DNA of 64,000 bases, from NCBI GenBank assembly GCA_963921795.1, contig OY997640.1:9899237-9963236 (forward strand). Reading direction: 5' to 3'. Of this stretch, positions 33,326 to 44,247 are shown in pieces. A model generated the notes under the pieces. The model made no database searches. It had not been told where the DNA came from and saw only the letters and a program-made list of their open reading frames with translations. The DNA is from Nannobrachium achirus. Lineage: Eukaryota; Chordata; Actinopteri; Myctophiformes; Myctophidae. The translations under genes and the position numbers were made by a program. The stretch's first letter is position 1, and each line of letters begins with the position of its first letter.

Positions 33326-35037
33326 CTGCAATATCAAAGGGCTCCTAAGTCGATGTGGAAAAAACGAAAACAAAAAGATGACTCCAATGGATGTCATGTC
33401 TGGCAAACACAGCTAAAATGAACACTGAGGATCTCTGGTGACCCATTACACCAAACCTGGTGACCTCACCGTAGGCCTGTGACTCCAGTGCCTTCCACTC
33501 TCAGCCAGCATCAGGAGCAGAAATGCCACCCAAAACCGCAACCGCCGAACACAGATGTCGGCGAATGTTGGTGTAACACATATAGTGCACACAGCACCAA
33601 TACTGTAGCACATTATCTGGGGTCATTTAATGAGCTGTATATGAATGTGCTTTGGCTTGATCAGAAAGACATAAATGACAAATATGTCAATTGGAGTACA
33701 TTTCAAAGGAGTCTTATTGGCATGCGAAAGCACATGTCAAAACATAATAAAAACAGTTCAAGAAACAGCATTGTGGAAACAGTAGAGCTCTGGCAAGGGT
33801 ATAAAGCTTTTTGAAACAAATAGCAGAAATCTTTCAAGATCTATCAAGTCACTTTTGGGACAATTAGCAACATTTTCCCCAAAACTAACCAGTAAGACAC
33901 CCTAAGGGCAAGAAACACATGGACACGTGCACGCATCCGCCTGGGTGACAGCAGACTTGGCATCTGATTAACTTTGACCACAAAGATGCACAGACAGAAT
34001 GTGGCCAAAATGTGGCCATATTTTTCCAAACATGGAGATGACTGTCGTCTGACATCATAGATGTTTGACGTCAAAAAGACCATTATGTGACATGAGTGTG
34101 TCATGAGGTTGGCTTAATATTGACATCAGGGATCTCCATAGTCCATATATGGGCATAAAAGGGACAAGGACGGAATTCAATTGCAACATCATTGTGATGT
34201 CAGAACAGGTCAGCTACCGTATATCCTTCTGCTGAGCTGGGATGAGGTGTCACGCACTGTGACACACACACAGGATCTGGGGGATTTTATAGTAAATGCG
34301 ACCTACGGGTAGTGGCTCCATTTATGGGGCTCTTAAGTCTGACATCATTTTGTAGGTGGAGGAGAACTTCTTTGTGCCAAATGGCCCCAGCGCCCGTGAA
34401 TCTCTTTACTATAAGCTCATTTTTCTTCTCTTTCTTGTTGACAGGAAAGTGGTAGAATTATACTATTTAGTCGTTATTTTTGTCTCAGATCTGTTGAAAA
34501 GGCGAGGGACACAGCACTACCCATATTGACAATGAATCTGCCTTGGGGGTCTGACAACAAAATGATGTCCCAGCTTAAAAGCCCCATATGTACAGAGGGT
34601 TAGGGGGAAACACCAATTAGTTAGCAGTCCTTAGGGTGGTTGTATTACATTGGCAACCTTATTTTGAGAACAACAGTTCAAAAATCTTGCTGCTGTGTTC
34701 GCACATTGTCGTATTTCTGCAGTAGGTATGGGAGTTTTTTTGTTGTCGTTGGCCATGATGTACGCTATCTGTGGGAACTTGGAGGAAGTGTGTGTCTGTC
34801 ACATTCTCTTCCATTCCCAGGCTATTGTCCCCAGTCTGCCCCTGCTGGCCTGTGTATGCGACGTCTGGATGATGACCTGGAATTCAGGGCTGTACACCAT
34901 TGTGACCGTCGTGTTTGTGGTGATGACGCCATGCCACACTGCTGTCCATTGTGTTCACTGTCCAACGTTTTGTCTCCATAGTTTTGTCTCCATATTACAC
35001 TATGGCAGTGCTCATTTAGTCGACTAGTACAGTCGTT
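33326..35037. other. no gene recognised in intron 1
   Basis: Mostly single-copy-looking sequence. One CArG-like CCATATATGG is at 34143-34152. No splice-supported exon of limch1 or another gene was found. Confidence 0.45.
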
Positions 35038-35220
35038 CTCAACCCCCAAAATAATCATATTTGAACTGGGAGTCTGGGACCCCTGCTCTATACACTTATA
35101 CCGTATGTTGGTTTGTTTACTGTTTAGTGAGAAAACAATCTTTCACATTAAGCTAATCATCTGGGGACCCCCCAAAATAATTTGGGGACCCCAGTAGAGG
35201 ACTAGTAGATCGGCTATTTG
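35038..35220. mobile_element. hAT family E fragment
   Basis: It shares AATAATCATATTTGAACTGG and TAATCATCTGGGGACCCCCC with other E copies; half a palindrome arm is at 35205-35217. Confidence 0.55.
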
Positions 35221-35376
35221 TGAAACCGAGCTGTAGTGTATTATGGAAACAAATCCAGAACTGAAATACGTTTGACGGCACGGCATTGGTTTTTATGTAG
35301 TAAAAAAAAGCCACATAATGATGTAAATATAATGCTTCATTATATCCCTTCCCCCATTGCACTTTGACTTTTCACA

Positions 35377-35442
<66 letters not shown>
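35377..35442. repeat. (CGCA)n microsatellite
   Basis: About fourteen CGCA units, then CACA. Confidence 0.97.
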
Positions 35443-35443
<1 letters not shown>

Positions 35444-37093
35444 CCTGCCATCATCACATCAGCCAGACGGAGAGAGGTCCGGCGTGACTCCAGGTGGAGA
35501 TGTGCGCTCCACTGAGCACACTCTTCTAGTTTACAATGCGTGTGCCTAGTTAGGCTTTTAAAAATAAACACGCCGTTTGAAAAAGAACGCACATGTACAA
35601 TTAATGGAGTGGAGGGAGGCTCCCGATGGCTTCCTCATGCCTCTCATACAGTATGTTCTAAATCTAAACTTACTAGAGCGCATAGAAATCAGTGCAATAC
35701 GCATAAGTGATTAGAGGTAAGTAGCACTTTGGTCTGCTGTCAGCCAGCACTCCACCTGTACCCTATAGTTTCCCTATTCTGCGAAAATAAAAGATCTATA
35801 CTATAGCAGCCATAATGAAACAAAATTGGGAATAGTGAGGAAGATATTATATTATGGTATTATGATTGATTATATGTGACCTTATTTACAGTACATTGAT
35901 TATATAGGCCTGATAGCTATTGTTTTGGTAAAGCCTATCTTATTAAGGTTTAGCTCGTCCTTGAGGCAGGGACAGTATGACTGTGATCTCTGACTTGTTC
36001 CTCTTGGCAGAACTACCGTACCACTGACATGAGTGTTATTGTACTTCTCCCCATGATATTATTATGCACATAAAGCACAACCATCACCACATAGAATATT
36101 GTCTGGTCTCCTAGTTGCCTCATCGATTAATGATTGATCCAGAATTCCACATTATTATTCTACTAATAATGAAGGCTTCCATTCTGGTCAAACAGAATCA
36201 AGATGCCCATGATATTGTTCATGTTGGCTCACTGGAAAGACTCATACAGTAGAGCCTATTATCATAACAGTCGAATATTTGGCCAAGTTCTCTACGAGAT
36301 CCGTTGTAAGCTTGTAGATCTGCAATTGTCAGCAAAGCGATTTCAGTGTAGTGGAGAAAAAAGGGAGTGGACCAAGTACAGTACAGAGCCCTGGGGAACC
36401 CCGGTCAGCTATATAAGGCTTTAGTGGTTAACTAACCTTTGTGGTAAAGCATCTTATATCTGGAAGTAGTTTCTCAATGGATATCATGTTCCAAAGTTGA
36501 GAGCACTTCATGGAGAAAGCTGGTCTGCAGTCTGCTACTCTGCAGTCACAGTATTTGCATCTAGCATCTATCTGAATAGTCAACGAGCAAGAAGTGCAGA
36601 CGCAGAGGTTGTTTTTTCAGACTGCGACGGAAGATGAGCAGTGAAAGTGCAGTCCTGACCGACGGAGCGAGATCATCATTCCACACCTGAATTACACAGG
36701 AGACACAGGACAAGCTAAGCCTACATGGAGAGGACCAGACATCAAAGGGGCCTTCCCTTTTATCCGTCTGTAAAAAGTGCCCTATCAAGACAGTGACGAT
36801 TTAAGAATCCCCGGGCTCTGGCGCTTCTCCAAATCAAAGGGCCCCCCCCGCCGCCGCCGCCCGACCCGAACCAACCGTCCGTCCGTCCGTCCGACCGACA
36901 CCCCCCCGTGCGGGAGGAGTAGGCCTACACGTGCGCGTGGGGCAGTACTAATAAACAATAATAGGCACGTCCTTAGGCTCCCTGCATGTTGGGAGAAAGT
37001 GTGACCTCTCACACTCATCGATTCGTATCGTAACGCACTTGGCCAGAGAGAGAGAGAGGGGGGGAGAGAAAGGGAGAGAGAGAGCATGAACCA

Positions 37094-37098
<5 letters not shown>
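35443..37098. other. no gene; unassigned intron with short F and A fragments
   Basis: 36740-36790 is a short hAT F fragment (AGACATCAAAGGGGCCTT). 36840-36910 is GC-rich with (CCGT)n. The rest is unassigned. Confidence 0.4.

Positions 37099-37151
<53 letters not shown>
37099..37151. repeat. (GA)n microsatellite
   Basis: About 53 nt of (GA)n, near a shorter (GA) tract at 37044-37084. Confidence 0.97.
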
Positions 37152-37154
<3 letters not shown>

Positions 37155-37314
37155 TGCGTGCATAACGCTCACTGTGACTCTCCATTAGACGTCTTCATAG
37201 AAATAACGATGCGATTTTTTTATTTATTTTTTATTTATTTACACAGGGCCTTCCAGGTGGCGGGCCCTGGCGCTTAAGCACAGGTTAGTCCAATGGTTAG
37301 TCCGGCCCTTTGCA

Positions 37315-37556
37315 AGAGCATGAATGCAGTTTTTTACTATGGTGAAAGAAATGCAAACGCCCTCTTTCCATGCCATACCTGAAGGCAGCATTCAAAAGTT
37401 AGTTCAGTGTGGTATCAAGTACTGAAAATAGCCGACCTCCAAGCTCACACCGCGTCGCAGTGTGAACTTGGAGGTCTGCTATTTTCAAGATTTTCACCAA
37501 AAGGCCCTTTTAGAAATGTCAGCCCTTGCCTCTCTAAAATTCTCTGCACGTCCCTG
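37315..37556 (+). mobile_element. hAT family F fragment with internal deletion
   Basis: It matches F from GCATGAATGCAG, lacks the middle, and ends CTCTGCACGTCCCTG. The palindrome is at 37427-37488. A (ATTCA)n LINE-type tail follows at 37635-37678. Confidence 0.75.
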
Positions 37557-37678
37557 GAGAAGAACATTATACCATCACACATTGCACCCATTTACCACAA
37601 CATGGACGATCATTCAACTTAACTTGATGAATTATTCAATTCAATTCAATTCAATTCAATTCAATTCAATTCAATTCC

Positions 37679-38137
37679 TTTGTTGTTATTGGAGGTGAAA
37701 ATACATTTTATTTGCAACTCCCAGGTCAATGCACTATAAGTAAATGAAAACAAACTAAACGTATACACAAGAATAACTTAGTTATAGGCATGCATAGCCA
37801 TTTCAAATGATGATACTAAAAGTATTGTAGCCAAAGCAGCACAGCTATGTACGAAGCATACTATGAACAGTATGTACAGGATTAAGTTGGCCAACCTACC
37901 CCAACATACTGTACATCATGCACGCATGTTACAGTCTGTACGTAAACAGAGCATTAGGAGAGCAAATCTAATCACACACAGAATAAACAGACTGAACGTT
38001 CAAACCCTTCTTCAACAGCAGGAATTGAAAACACTGATTATTTCCAGCTTTCAATTCAACAACACAGAAAAATAAATGAATATTTCCACAACACAGTGCT
38101 GCCTGCTGACGTATTACTGTTGTTTACCAAGCTATAA
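37679..38137. other. no gene recognised
   Basis: AT-rich intron sequence that could be an antisense LINE 3' end following the (ATTCA)n tract. Not resolved. Confidence 0.35.
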
Positions 38138-38425
38138 GTACCATTGTTTCCTGTTGAGATTGGCATATTTCCTGGGGCAAGCTGCCCAGATCACACATGT
38201 CACACAGGTCTTCTAATTTTTCTCTCAAAAAGCACCTGCAATGTAGCGCATTTGAAACTACATTGCAGTCCACATCATGGGGTGATCACTGCTTGCCTCC
38301 TGTGAATTGTTTTATTTTTATTTTTGTTTATTTGCTGTTTGTTTCGTTGCTGAGTGAGGTCAGCAGACACAATGAAGTGAGCGAGATGAAAAAACCTGGG
38401 TGAAATGTGCCAATCTCAACAGGAA
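38138..38425. mobile_element. non-autonomous DNA element, family G
   Basis: The ends are TACCATTGTTTCCTGTTGAG and CAATCTCAACAGGAA. It is close to 13122-13430. Confidence 0.72.
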
Positions 38426-38599
38426 GGAAAGATTGGTATATGATCACAGTCAACCAACTAGTATGTCTACTGTATGACCTCAATAAACCAACAACATGGT
38501 CTGAATGTATTAAATCCACAACAACCTGTGCATATCAAGGCTTATAGACAAATGCAAAAATGATAACCTAGAAACATATAGCCCAAACAGGCTTACATC

Positions 38600-39008
38600 C
38601 AGGGACGTGCTGGGCCCCTGATTCAGCCCGGGAAAAAGAGTTGGAGAGGCCCTCATTGCGCGCTATAGAGAGAGATCTCTCTCTAAGCCAGTGGGCCAAT
38701 TACATGAATTAGGCCCATATTTCGTTGTTGTCGGGTGGAAACCTTGTATGTCCAAAACCGTTTGTTTTGTATTTATCATTAAAAAAATGATTTAAACTAG
38801 TGAAAACAGCCGATCTACAAGCACACAACGCCTCGCGGTGCGAGGCGTTGTGTGCTTGTTGATCTGCTGTTTTCACTACTTTTGTGCAAACAGTTAAATT
38901 TTTACTTTTGTGCAAACATTTTTTCCTAATGGCCCGGCCTGGACCGGCCGAGAATGAAGCGGCCGTTCGGGAGTGGTCCCGCTTTTCCCAATGGCCAGCA
39001 CGTCCCTG
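38600..39008 (-). mobile_element. non-autonomous hAT, family C, shortened
   Basis: The ends are CAGGGACGTGCTGGGCC and GGCCAGCACGTCCCTG, with a perfect 8-bp duplication cttacatc (38592-38599, 39009-39016). MITE B is cut short after its palindrome (38805-38873). Confidence 0.93.
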
Positions 39009-39378
39009 CTTACATCACTGATCATCTCATAATCTCTAAACTCTGACATGTCTTCTATCTCCAGGCACAACAACATGCCAACTATGCATCATGACCTGAG
39101 GCTGACACGACACGTACTGTAGGCAACCAGCCAACAACCAACAAATCAAAGGGGCAAGACAGCGTTTTCAAACAAATCCTCACTTTTTTTGCTTTTGTTT
39201 AACGTACTAAGTGAACACAAGTACATCTTTTTTGAGGGGGGCCCAGATTTTATCAAGTTAACATAAACACATTTCATTTTGAAGGGGGGAAACTCGGGGG
39301 CCCCTGCGAATGCGGGCCCCTGGGCTCTAGCCCAGGCAATCCTGTGCATGAACCACTCATGGATATGAATGCTGTGTG

Positions 39379-39846
39379 CAGGGGCGTCACAAGGGCTAGG
39401 AAAGTGGTACTGAGTTACTAGGGCCCAAGGTGGAGGGGCCCTAATAACTTTATCTATTGAAAAATAGCAGATATACAAGCTCACAGCGCGGCACCGAGTG
39501 CCGCGCTGCGAGCTTGTAGATCTGCTATTTTTGAAAAGTTGTGAAAATATATATATATGTATTTTCTAAGCGAACATTTCTAACTCAAATTTTGCTTCTG
39601 GGGGTCTCTGGAACTAAATATTTTGAGATCGGGGTCCGTGGCCAAATACATATCATCTTGGGGGACATAGGTTTCTTGCACACATTTTCACGATTTTTCA
39701 AAAATAGCAGATATACAAGCTCGCAGCGCGGCACTCGGTGCCGCGCTGTGAGCTTGTATATCTGCTATTTTTCAATAGTTAACATTCATGGGGGGCCCGC
39801 AGTGAATCCTTGTACCCAGGGCCCAGAATTTGGTGTGACACCCCTG
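39379..39846 (-). mobile_element. non-autonomous hAT, family J (intact ends)
   Basis: The ends are CAGGGGCGTCACAAGG and GTGTGACACCCCTG, with a perfect 8-bp duplication gctgtgtg (39371-39378, 39847-39854). Two palindromes are at 39460-39533 and 39701-39774. Confidence 0.93.
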
Positions 39847-40114
39847 GCTGTGTGGCAGTGGTTCACAAAGTTTGGTCTGGGGACAAAACATCAATGACAA
39901 AATACATACGGAAAGGGGACACAACAATACACAAGTGCACAGATAGTAGTTAATCCAATCTCACAGTCAATGCTGTTTCAGAGCCTCGTTGAACAGGAAC
40001 AAAGGATTTTTTTAAACCTGATATAGTGCCATTTAGGTTCACTGTACCTTCTGCCAGAGGGCAGAAGTTGAGAAGTACAAATTCTCCATGTAAAACATGG
40101 GTAGCATCAATAAC

Positions 40115-40878
40115 TACACTGCTCAAAAAAATAAAGGGAACGCATAATCATTGCAATGTAACTCCAAGTCAATCACACTTTTGGGATATCAACCTGGCCA
40201 GTTAGGAAGCAACACTGATTATGAATCAGTTTCATCTGCTGTTGTGCAAATGGAAAAGACAACAGGTGAAAATGAGGCAATTTGCAAGACAACCCCTAAA
40301 AAAGGAATGGTTTTGCAGGTGGTGGCCACAGACCATTTGCCTGTCCTCATCCTTTCTGGCAGATTTTTGGTTAGTTTGGGATTTTGCCAGTGCCCTGACC
40401 ACTAGAGGTAGCATGAGGCGGTATCTGCAACCCACAGAAGTTGCTCAGGTAGTGCTGCTCATCCAGGATGGCACATCAATGCGCACTGTGGCAAGAAGGT
40501 TTGCTGTGTCTCCCAGCACAGTGTCCAGAGCATGGAGGCGATACCAGAAGACAGGCCAGTACACCAGGAGACGTGGAGGGGGCCGTAGGAGGACAACAAC
40601 CCAGCCGCAGGACCGCTATCTGGTCCTTTGTGCAAGGAGGAGGAGCACTGCCAGAGCCCTACAAAACGACCTTCAGCAGGCCACTAATGTTAATGTTTCT
40701 GCTCAAACTGTGAGAAACAGACTCCATGATGGTGGTATGAGGGCCCGACGTCCACAAGTGGGGCCTGTGCTCACAGCCCAACACCGTGCAGCCCGATTGA
40801 CATTTGCCAGAGAACACATAGACTGGCAGGTCTATGTTGGGTTTTTTGGGTGTTCCCTTTATTTTTTTGAGCAGTGTA
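40115..40878 (+). mobile_element. Tc1-like transposon, internally deleted
   Basis: The ends CACTGCTCAAAAAAATAAAG and CTTTATTTTTTTGAGCAGTG are perfect inverted repeats flanked by TA. Length is about 760 bp against about 1.2-1.6 kb for full Tc1 elements. The region downstream of the DNA-binding part of the transposase is deleted. Confidence 0.93.
40413..40829 (+). pseudogene. Tc1 transposase, N-terminal DNA-binding part only
   Basis: The reading [20 protein letters not shown] is followed by a helix-turn-helix ([20 protein letters not shown]), a GRRR/GRPR-like hook (GGGRRRTTT), a second HTH ([20 protein letters not shown]) and the approach to the catalytic domain ([15 protein letters not shown]). 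The frame then jumps into the 3' end sequence, so all DDE catalytic residues are absent. About 139 residues remain of about 340. It could bind transposon ends if expressed but could not catalyse transposition. Confidence 0.88.
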
Positions 40879-41340
40879 TTTTTTTAGCCTGTCTCCTTAG
40901 TGTCTCCTGCTCATAAATAGACTGCAGAGAGGGGAGTTGTCTTACCCCTATGGTCTTCCCTGCAGTCTGCACCAATCTGAACAATTTGGACCTCAGTTGC
41001 ACTGAGAGACTACCAAACCAAACTGTGATGCCAAATCTGACCAAGACTGCTCAGTAGAACACTAACAGAAACTTTTGGTCAACACTATGAACCCTCAGAC
41101 GGCAGAGGAAGTACAGTCTTTGCTGTAGTTTACTACAGAGACTGTCCACATGTCTATTCCAAATTAATGAGTTATTATTATCAATACAAATGCCCAAATG
41201 TGAACGGTCACAGCTTGTCTGTATTCTGTATCTCTGTCTATAACGCCTGGCACTGTGGTTCTATGGGTTTGTCGCTGTGACATCATGCTCTGATGTCACT
41301 GTGATGGAATCTTTTTATTTTTCATTTTATTTTATATATA
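40879..41340. other. probable LINE 3' end, antisense; no host gene
   Basis: 39960-40114 and 40879-41240 flank the Tc1 insert and read like a LINE 3' region on the minus strand (TTCTGCCAGAGGGCAGAAG near 40052). Family unresolved. Confidence 0.4.
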
Positions 41341-41394
41341 TTGAAGAAATATGATACATGTACAAAATATTAATCAAACACATAATGGGTTTGC

Positions 41395-41697
41395 CCATAT
41401 ATGGAGTTCCCTGATGTCATCAATATTAATCCCATATCTAACAGGACTTATATGGGAATGCCCATATATGGAGGCCACATCGGCCACATACCACACTAAC
41501 AAAATCCATATATGGCCAAGACAGATGGCCAAGACAGCCCATATCTGTGTGGCCGGTTCTACAGACAGGGATCTCCACATCATGCCCTTGTATGATGTCA
41601 GATGTCATAGGACTTTCACATAACGAATAACTGAGTAAGCATGTTTGGGCTCTCACAGCATATCTCCATAATACAGTACATGGATCTCCATATATGG
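41395..41697. promoter_or_regulatory. cluster of four CArG-like sites in limch1 intron 1
   Basis: CCATATATGG occurs at 41395-41404, 41462-41471, 41506-41515 and 41688-41697; each fits the SRF-binding consensus CC(A/T)6GG. They may instead be units of a decayed repeat. Confidence 0.4.
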
Positions 41698-41952
41698 GTA
41701 CCAGGGGTCTCCATATAGGGATAACTGGTCCGGTATACATAACTGGCCAGATGGCCAAGAATTGGCGCGACCGTCGCATGTCGCCCTGATGCGTCTTACT
41801 AGTATATTATGAATGTATTTTAATACTATATTAGTTGTAGAAATATTTGTAAGAATAATAGTAATAATAATAAGTAGTGACACAGCGAGGAAACTATGTG
41901 TGTGGTTGGAGACAGAGATTCTAATCCAGTCTTGTGTCCTTTATAAACACAT

Positions 41953-42033
<81 letters not shown>
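41953..42033. repeat. (GT)n microsatellite
   Basis: About 80 nt of pure (GT)n. Confidence 0.97.
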
Positions 42034-42035
<2 letters not shown>

Positions 42036-42311
42036 TCGGTGTGTGCCAGGCTTTATTTCCTGCTCCGGTCACCCGGTGAGAGACGTCCCCATTGGTCGAC
42101 TGCCTGGAAGCTGGAGACGGTGACACCTGATAGGCTAGGGGGGCATGTGTTGTGTTCCCATGGAGACCAATGTCACCCAAGCTGGGCGTGTCCCAAGAAT
42201 CTGGTGTGCCATGTCATTCTGAACTGTACATAGATGACCCGTGCACAGCTGCTGTTTGGTCACACAAATGTTACACACACACATGCGCACGGGCACACGC
42301 ATGTCTCAGGG

Positions 42312-42540
42312 GCTGTCACGATTATGACATTTTACATGACGATTAATTGTCACTGAAATAATTGTGTATTTGTTGTTGACAATTACATTTCTGTTTGGCT
42401 TTTAGGCTTTTAAGTTGCACATGGCAATTATGACACATAACTTAAATGTACAAATGAATTGACATATATGACAACTTTATACTTAAAAAAATAACATTGA
42501 TAGTGGAAATAGCAGATCTACAAGTTCACAACGCGTCGCC
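42312..42540 (+). mobile_element. hAT family N, right half lost
   Basis: It starts GGGGCTGTCACGATTATGAC and follows family N to the left palindrome arm, then breaks off into (CGCA)/(CA)n. Confidence 0.7.
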
Positions 42541-42562
42541 ATATGTATGCATATGGAGTATG

Positions 42563-42574
42563 CATGCACGCACG

Positions 42575-42669
<95 letters not shown>
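42563..42669. repeat. (CGCA)n/(CA)n microsatellite
   Basis: About 100 nt of CA repeats. Confidence 0.97.
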
Positions 42670-42673
<4 letters not shown>

Positions 42674-42689
42674 TTTTTTACTATTCTTC

Positions 42690-42850
42690 AGAGGACATCA
42701 ACATTCTGTGCCATTCTAGAAATGGGGAGAGAGATGGGGAGTGACTCGCAGCAACGGTCATCGGGATCGGGATTTGAACCTGCGACATGCTGTCAGCCTG
42801 TCATTGCAGCCATAGAGTGCCTGGACCACCGCACCGGCGACCCGGGCCTT
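42690..42850 (-). mobile_element. tRNA-derived SINE, antisense, decayed
   Basis: AATGGGGAGAGAG, GATTTGAACCTGCGACATGC and GCCTGGACCACCGC match the family seen at 55145-55300 and 63457-63604. Confidence 0.6.
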
Positions 42851-43244
42851 GTGTAATTTTTTTATGCCATTTTAACCCCAACCCTAAAGTCAGAGTTATA
42901 TTGTGCACTTGTGTCTGTCACACACCGAAAAAGCTCACGTACGCGTCACAGCGCGATGTTTGGCGCGCGACACCTGTGTGCAACTAAGTATAAATCAGGC
43001 GTAACATTTAACTACAACCCCTGACGTGATAATTGTATTCTTAGGATGAGCGGGGGAAGACACAGCTTCTGATTGGCTGAAACAAAGGTAGGGAGCACTC
43101 GGCTGTGTAAACACAGTAACCCATAAATGCCTAATTTTAACTCTAACCCCAACCTGAATCTTTTTCCTAACTGTACGCCTAACTGTAAAAACATTGCTCT
43201 TGTGATGACTCGGAACTATGGGTTCATTTCGCCCTCACAACTAA

Positions 43245-43252
<8 letters not shown>

Positions 43253-43330
<78 letters not shown>

Positions 43331-43339
43331 CACACACAA
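43253..43339. repeat. (CA)n microsatellite
   Basis: About 85 nt of CA repeats. Confidence 0.97.
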
Positions 43340-43639
43340 AATGTGGCATCCACAGACACACCCACAGACAAATGCAGAGTGGAGTATAGTATCATGAACA
43401 CACACACAGGTGGCATGGTTGACGCTGAGTCCTCCCCACCTGTGAGAGCGTATGATATAAATATACCTCCTGGAAATAGTACTGGTCAGTCTGAGCACCC
43501 TGGAAATAACCAGAGAATTAGTAAGCTGGAGGACAGCATAGGTGGGGGGGGGAGAGGGAAAACACAGACTAGGATACTAGGCTACTGAGTTCACCATAGC
43601 AGTGAGAAAGCAACAGCGTACAAGCCATTTTCAACATAC

Positions 43640-43782
43640 AAGCCGATGCCCGACACTTAGAGCTAGTAGCCCACAATAAGGCTGAGAGTGCTCTTGGCAC
43701 AAGCATTTCATTGTTTGTCTGTACTTGTATGGATACGCATTTGACTAATAAACCGAACCTGAACCTGAACCTGAACCTGACA
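43640..43782 (+). mobile_element. LINE (L2-like) 3' tail
   Basis: GGCACAAGCATTTCATTG is followed by CTAATAAACCGAACCTGAAC and repeated GAACCT units, the usual form of a fish L2-like tail. Confidence 0.65.
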
Positions 43783-44010
43783 GCTGGGTGCCGCGTCACG
43801 CCACGGGTGCCGCGTCACGGGACGGTGATGTTTGAAGAAGCCATCTTTGCTGGGGTGAAGTGTCAATGACGAAATGTTTCTGCCATTTCCACTTACATCC
43901 CAAAGCCTTTATTTTCTTTCATATTATGCTTGCTCATCGCTCCCACACACGGATGCACGTTTGATGATTGAACATTTATTTTGATTGAACTCGTGTTTGT
44001 TAGCGGGAGA

Positions 44011-44247
44011 GTGTTTTCAGCTGGTGATTCAGTCCGAGTGTATCAAAGGGTGCGTTCGTAAATGCGCACCGGGTGTGGTTAGGGTTAGGAGTTATGGTTA
44101 GGTTTAGGCATAGTTTTACTGAGGTTAAGGTTAGGGTTAGGATTAGGGTTGGGTTTAGGCACTCACTACACTGAGCACACACCCGGTGCGCATTTCCGAA
44201 CGAAGCACCCTTTGATACACTCGGACTGAAACACCAGCAGAAAACAC
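44011..44247. mobile_element. MITE with inverted ends of about 60-70 bp and TTAGGG-like core
   Basis: GTGTTTTCAGCTGGTG ... CAGTCCGAGTGTATCAAAGG at the left is inverted at the right (CCTTTGATACACTCGGACTG ... GAAAACAC). The core holds degenerate GGTTAGGGTTAGG repeats. Confidence 0.8.

Noticed and set aside
33479-33814. A 111-residue open frame as a gene
   Set aside because: No recognisable domain, no splice or family support, and it lies within unassigned intron 1 sequence.
44080-44160. An interstitial telomere from a chromosome fusion
   Set aside because: The TTAGGG-like units are few, degenerate and enclosed by MITE inverted ends.
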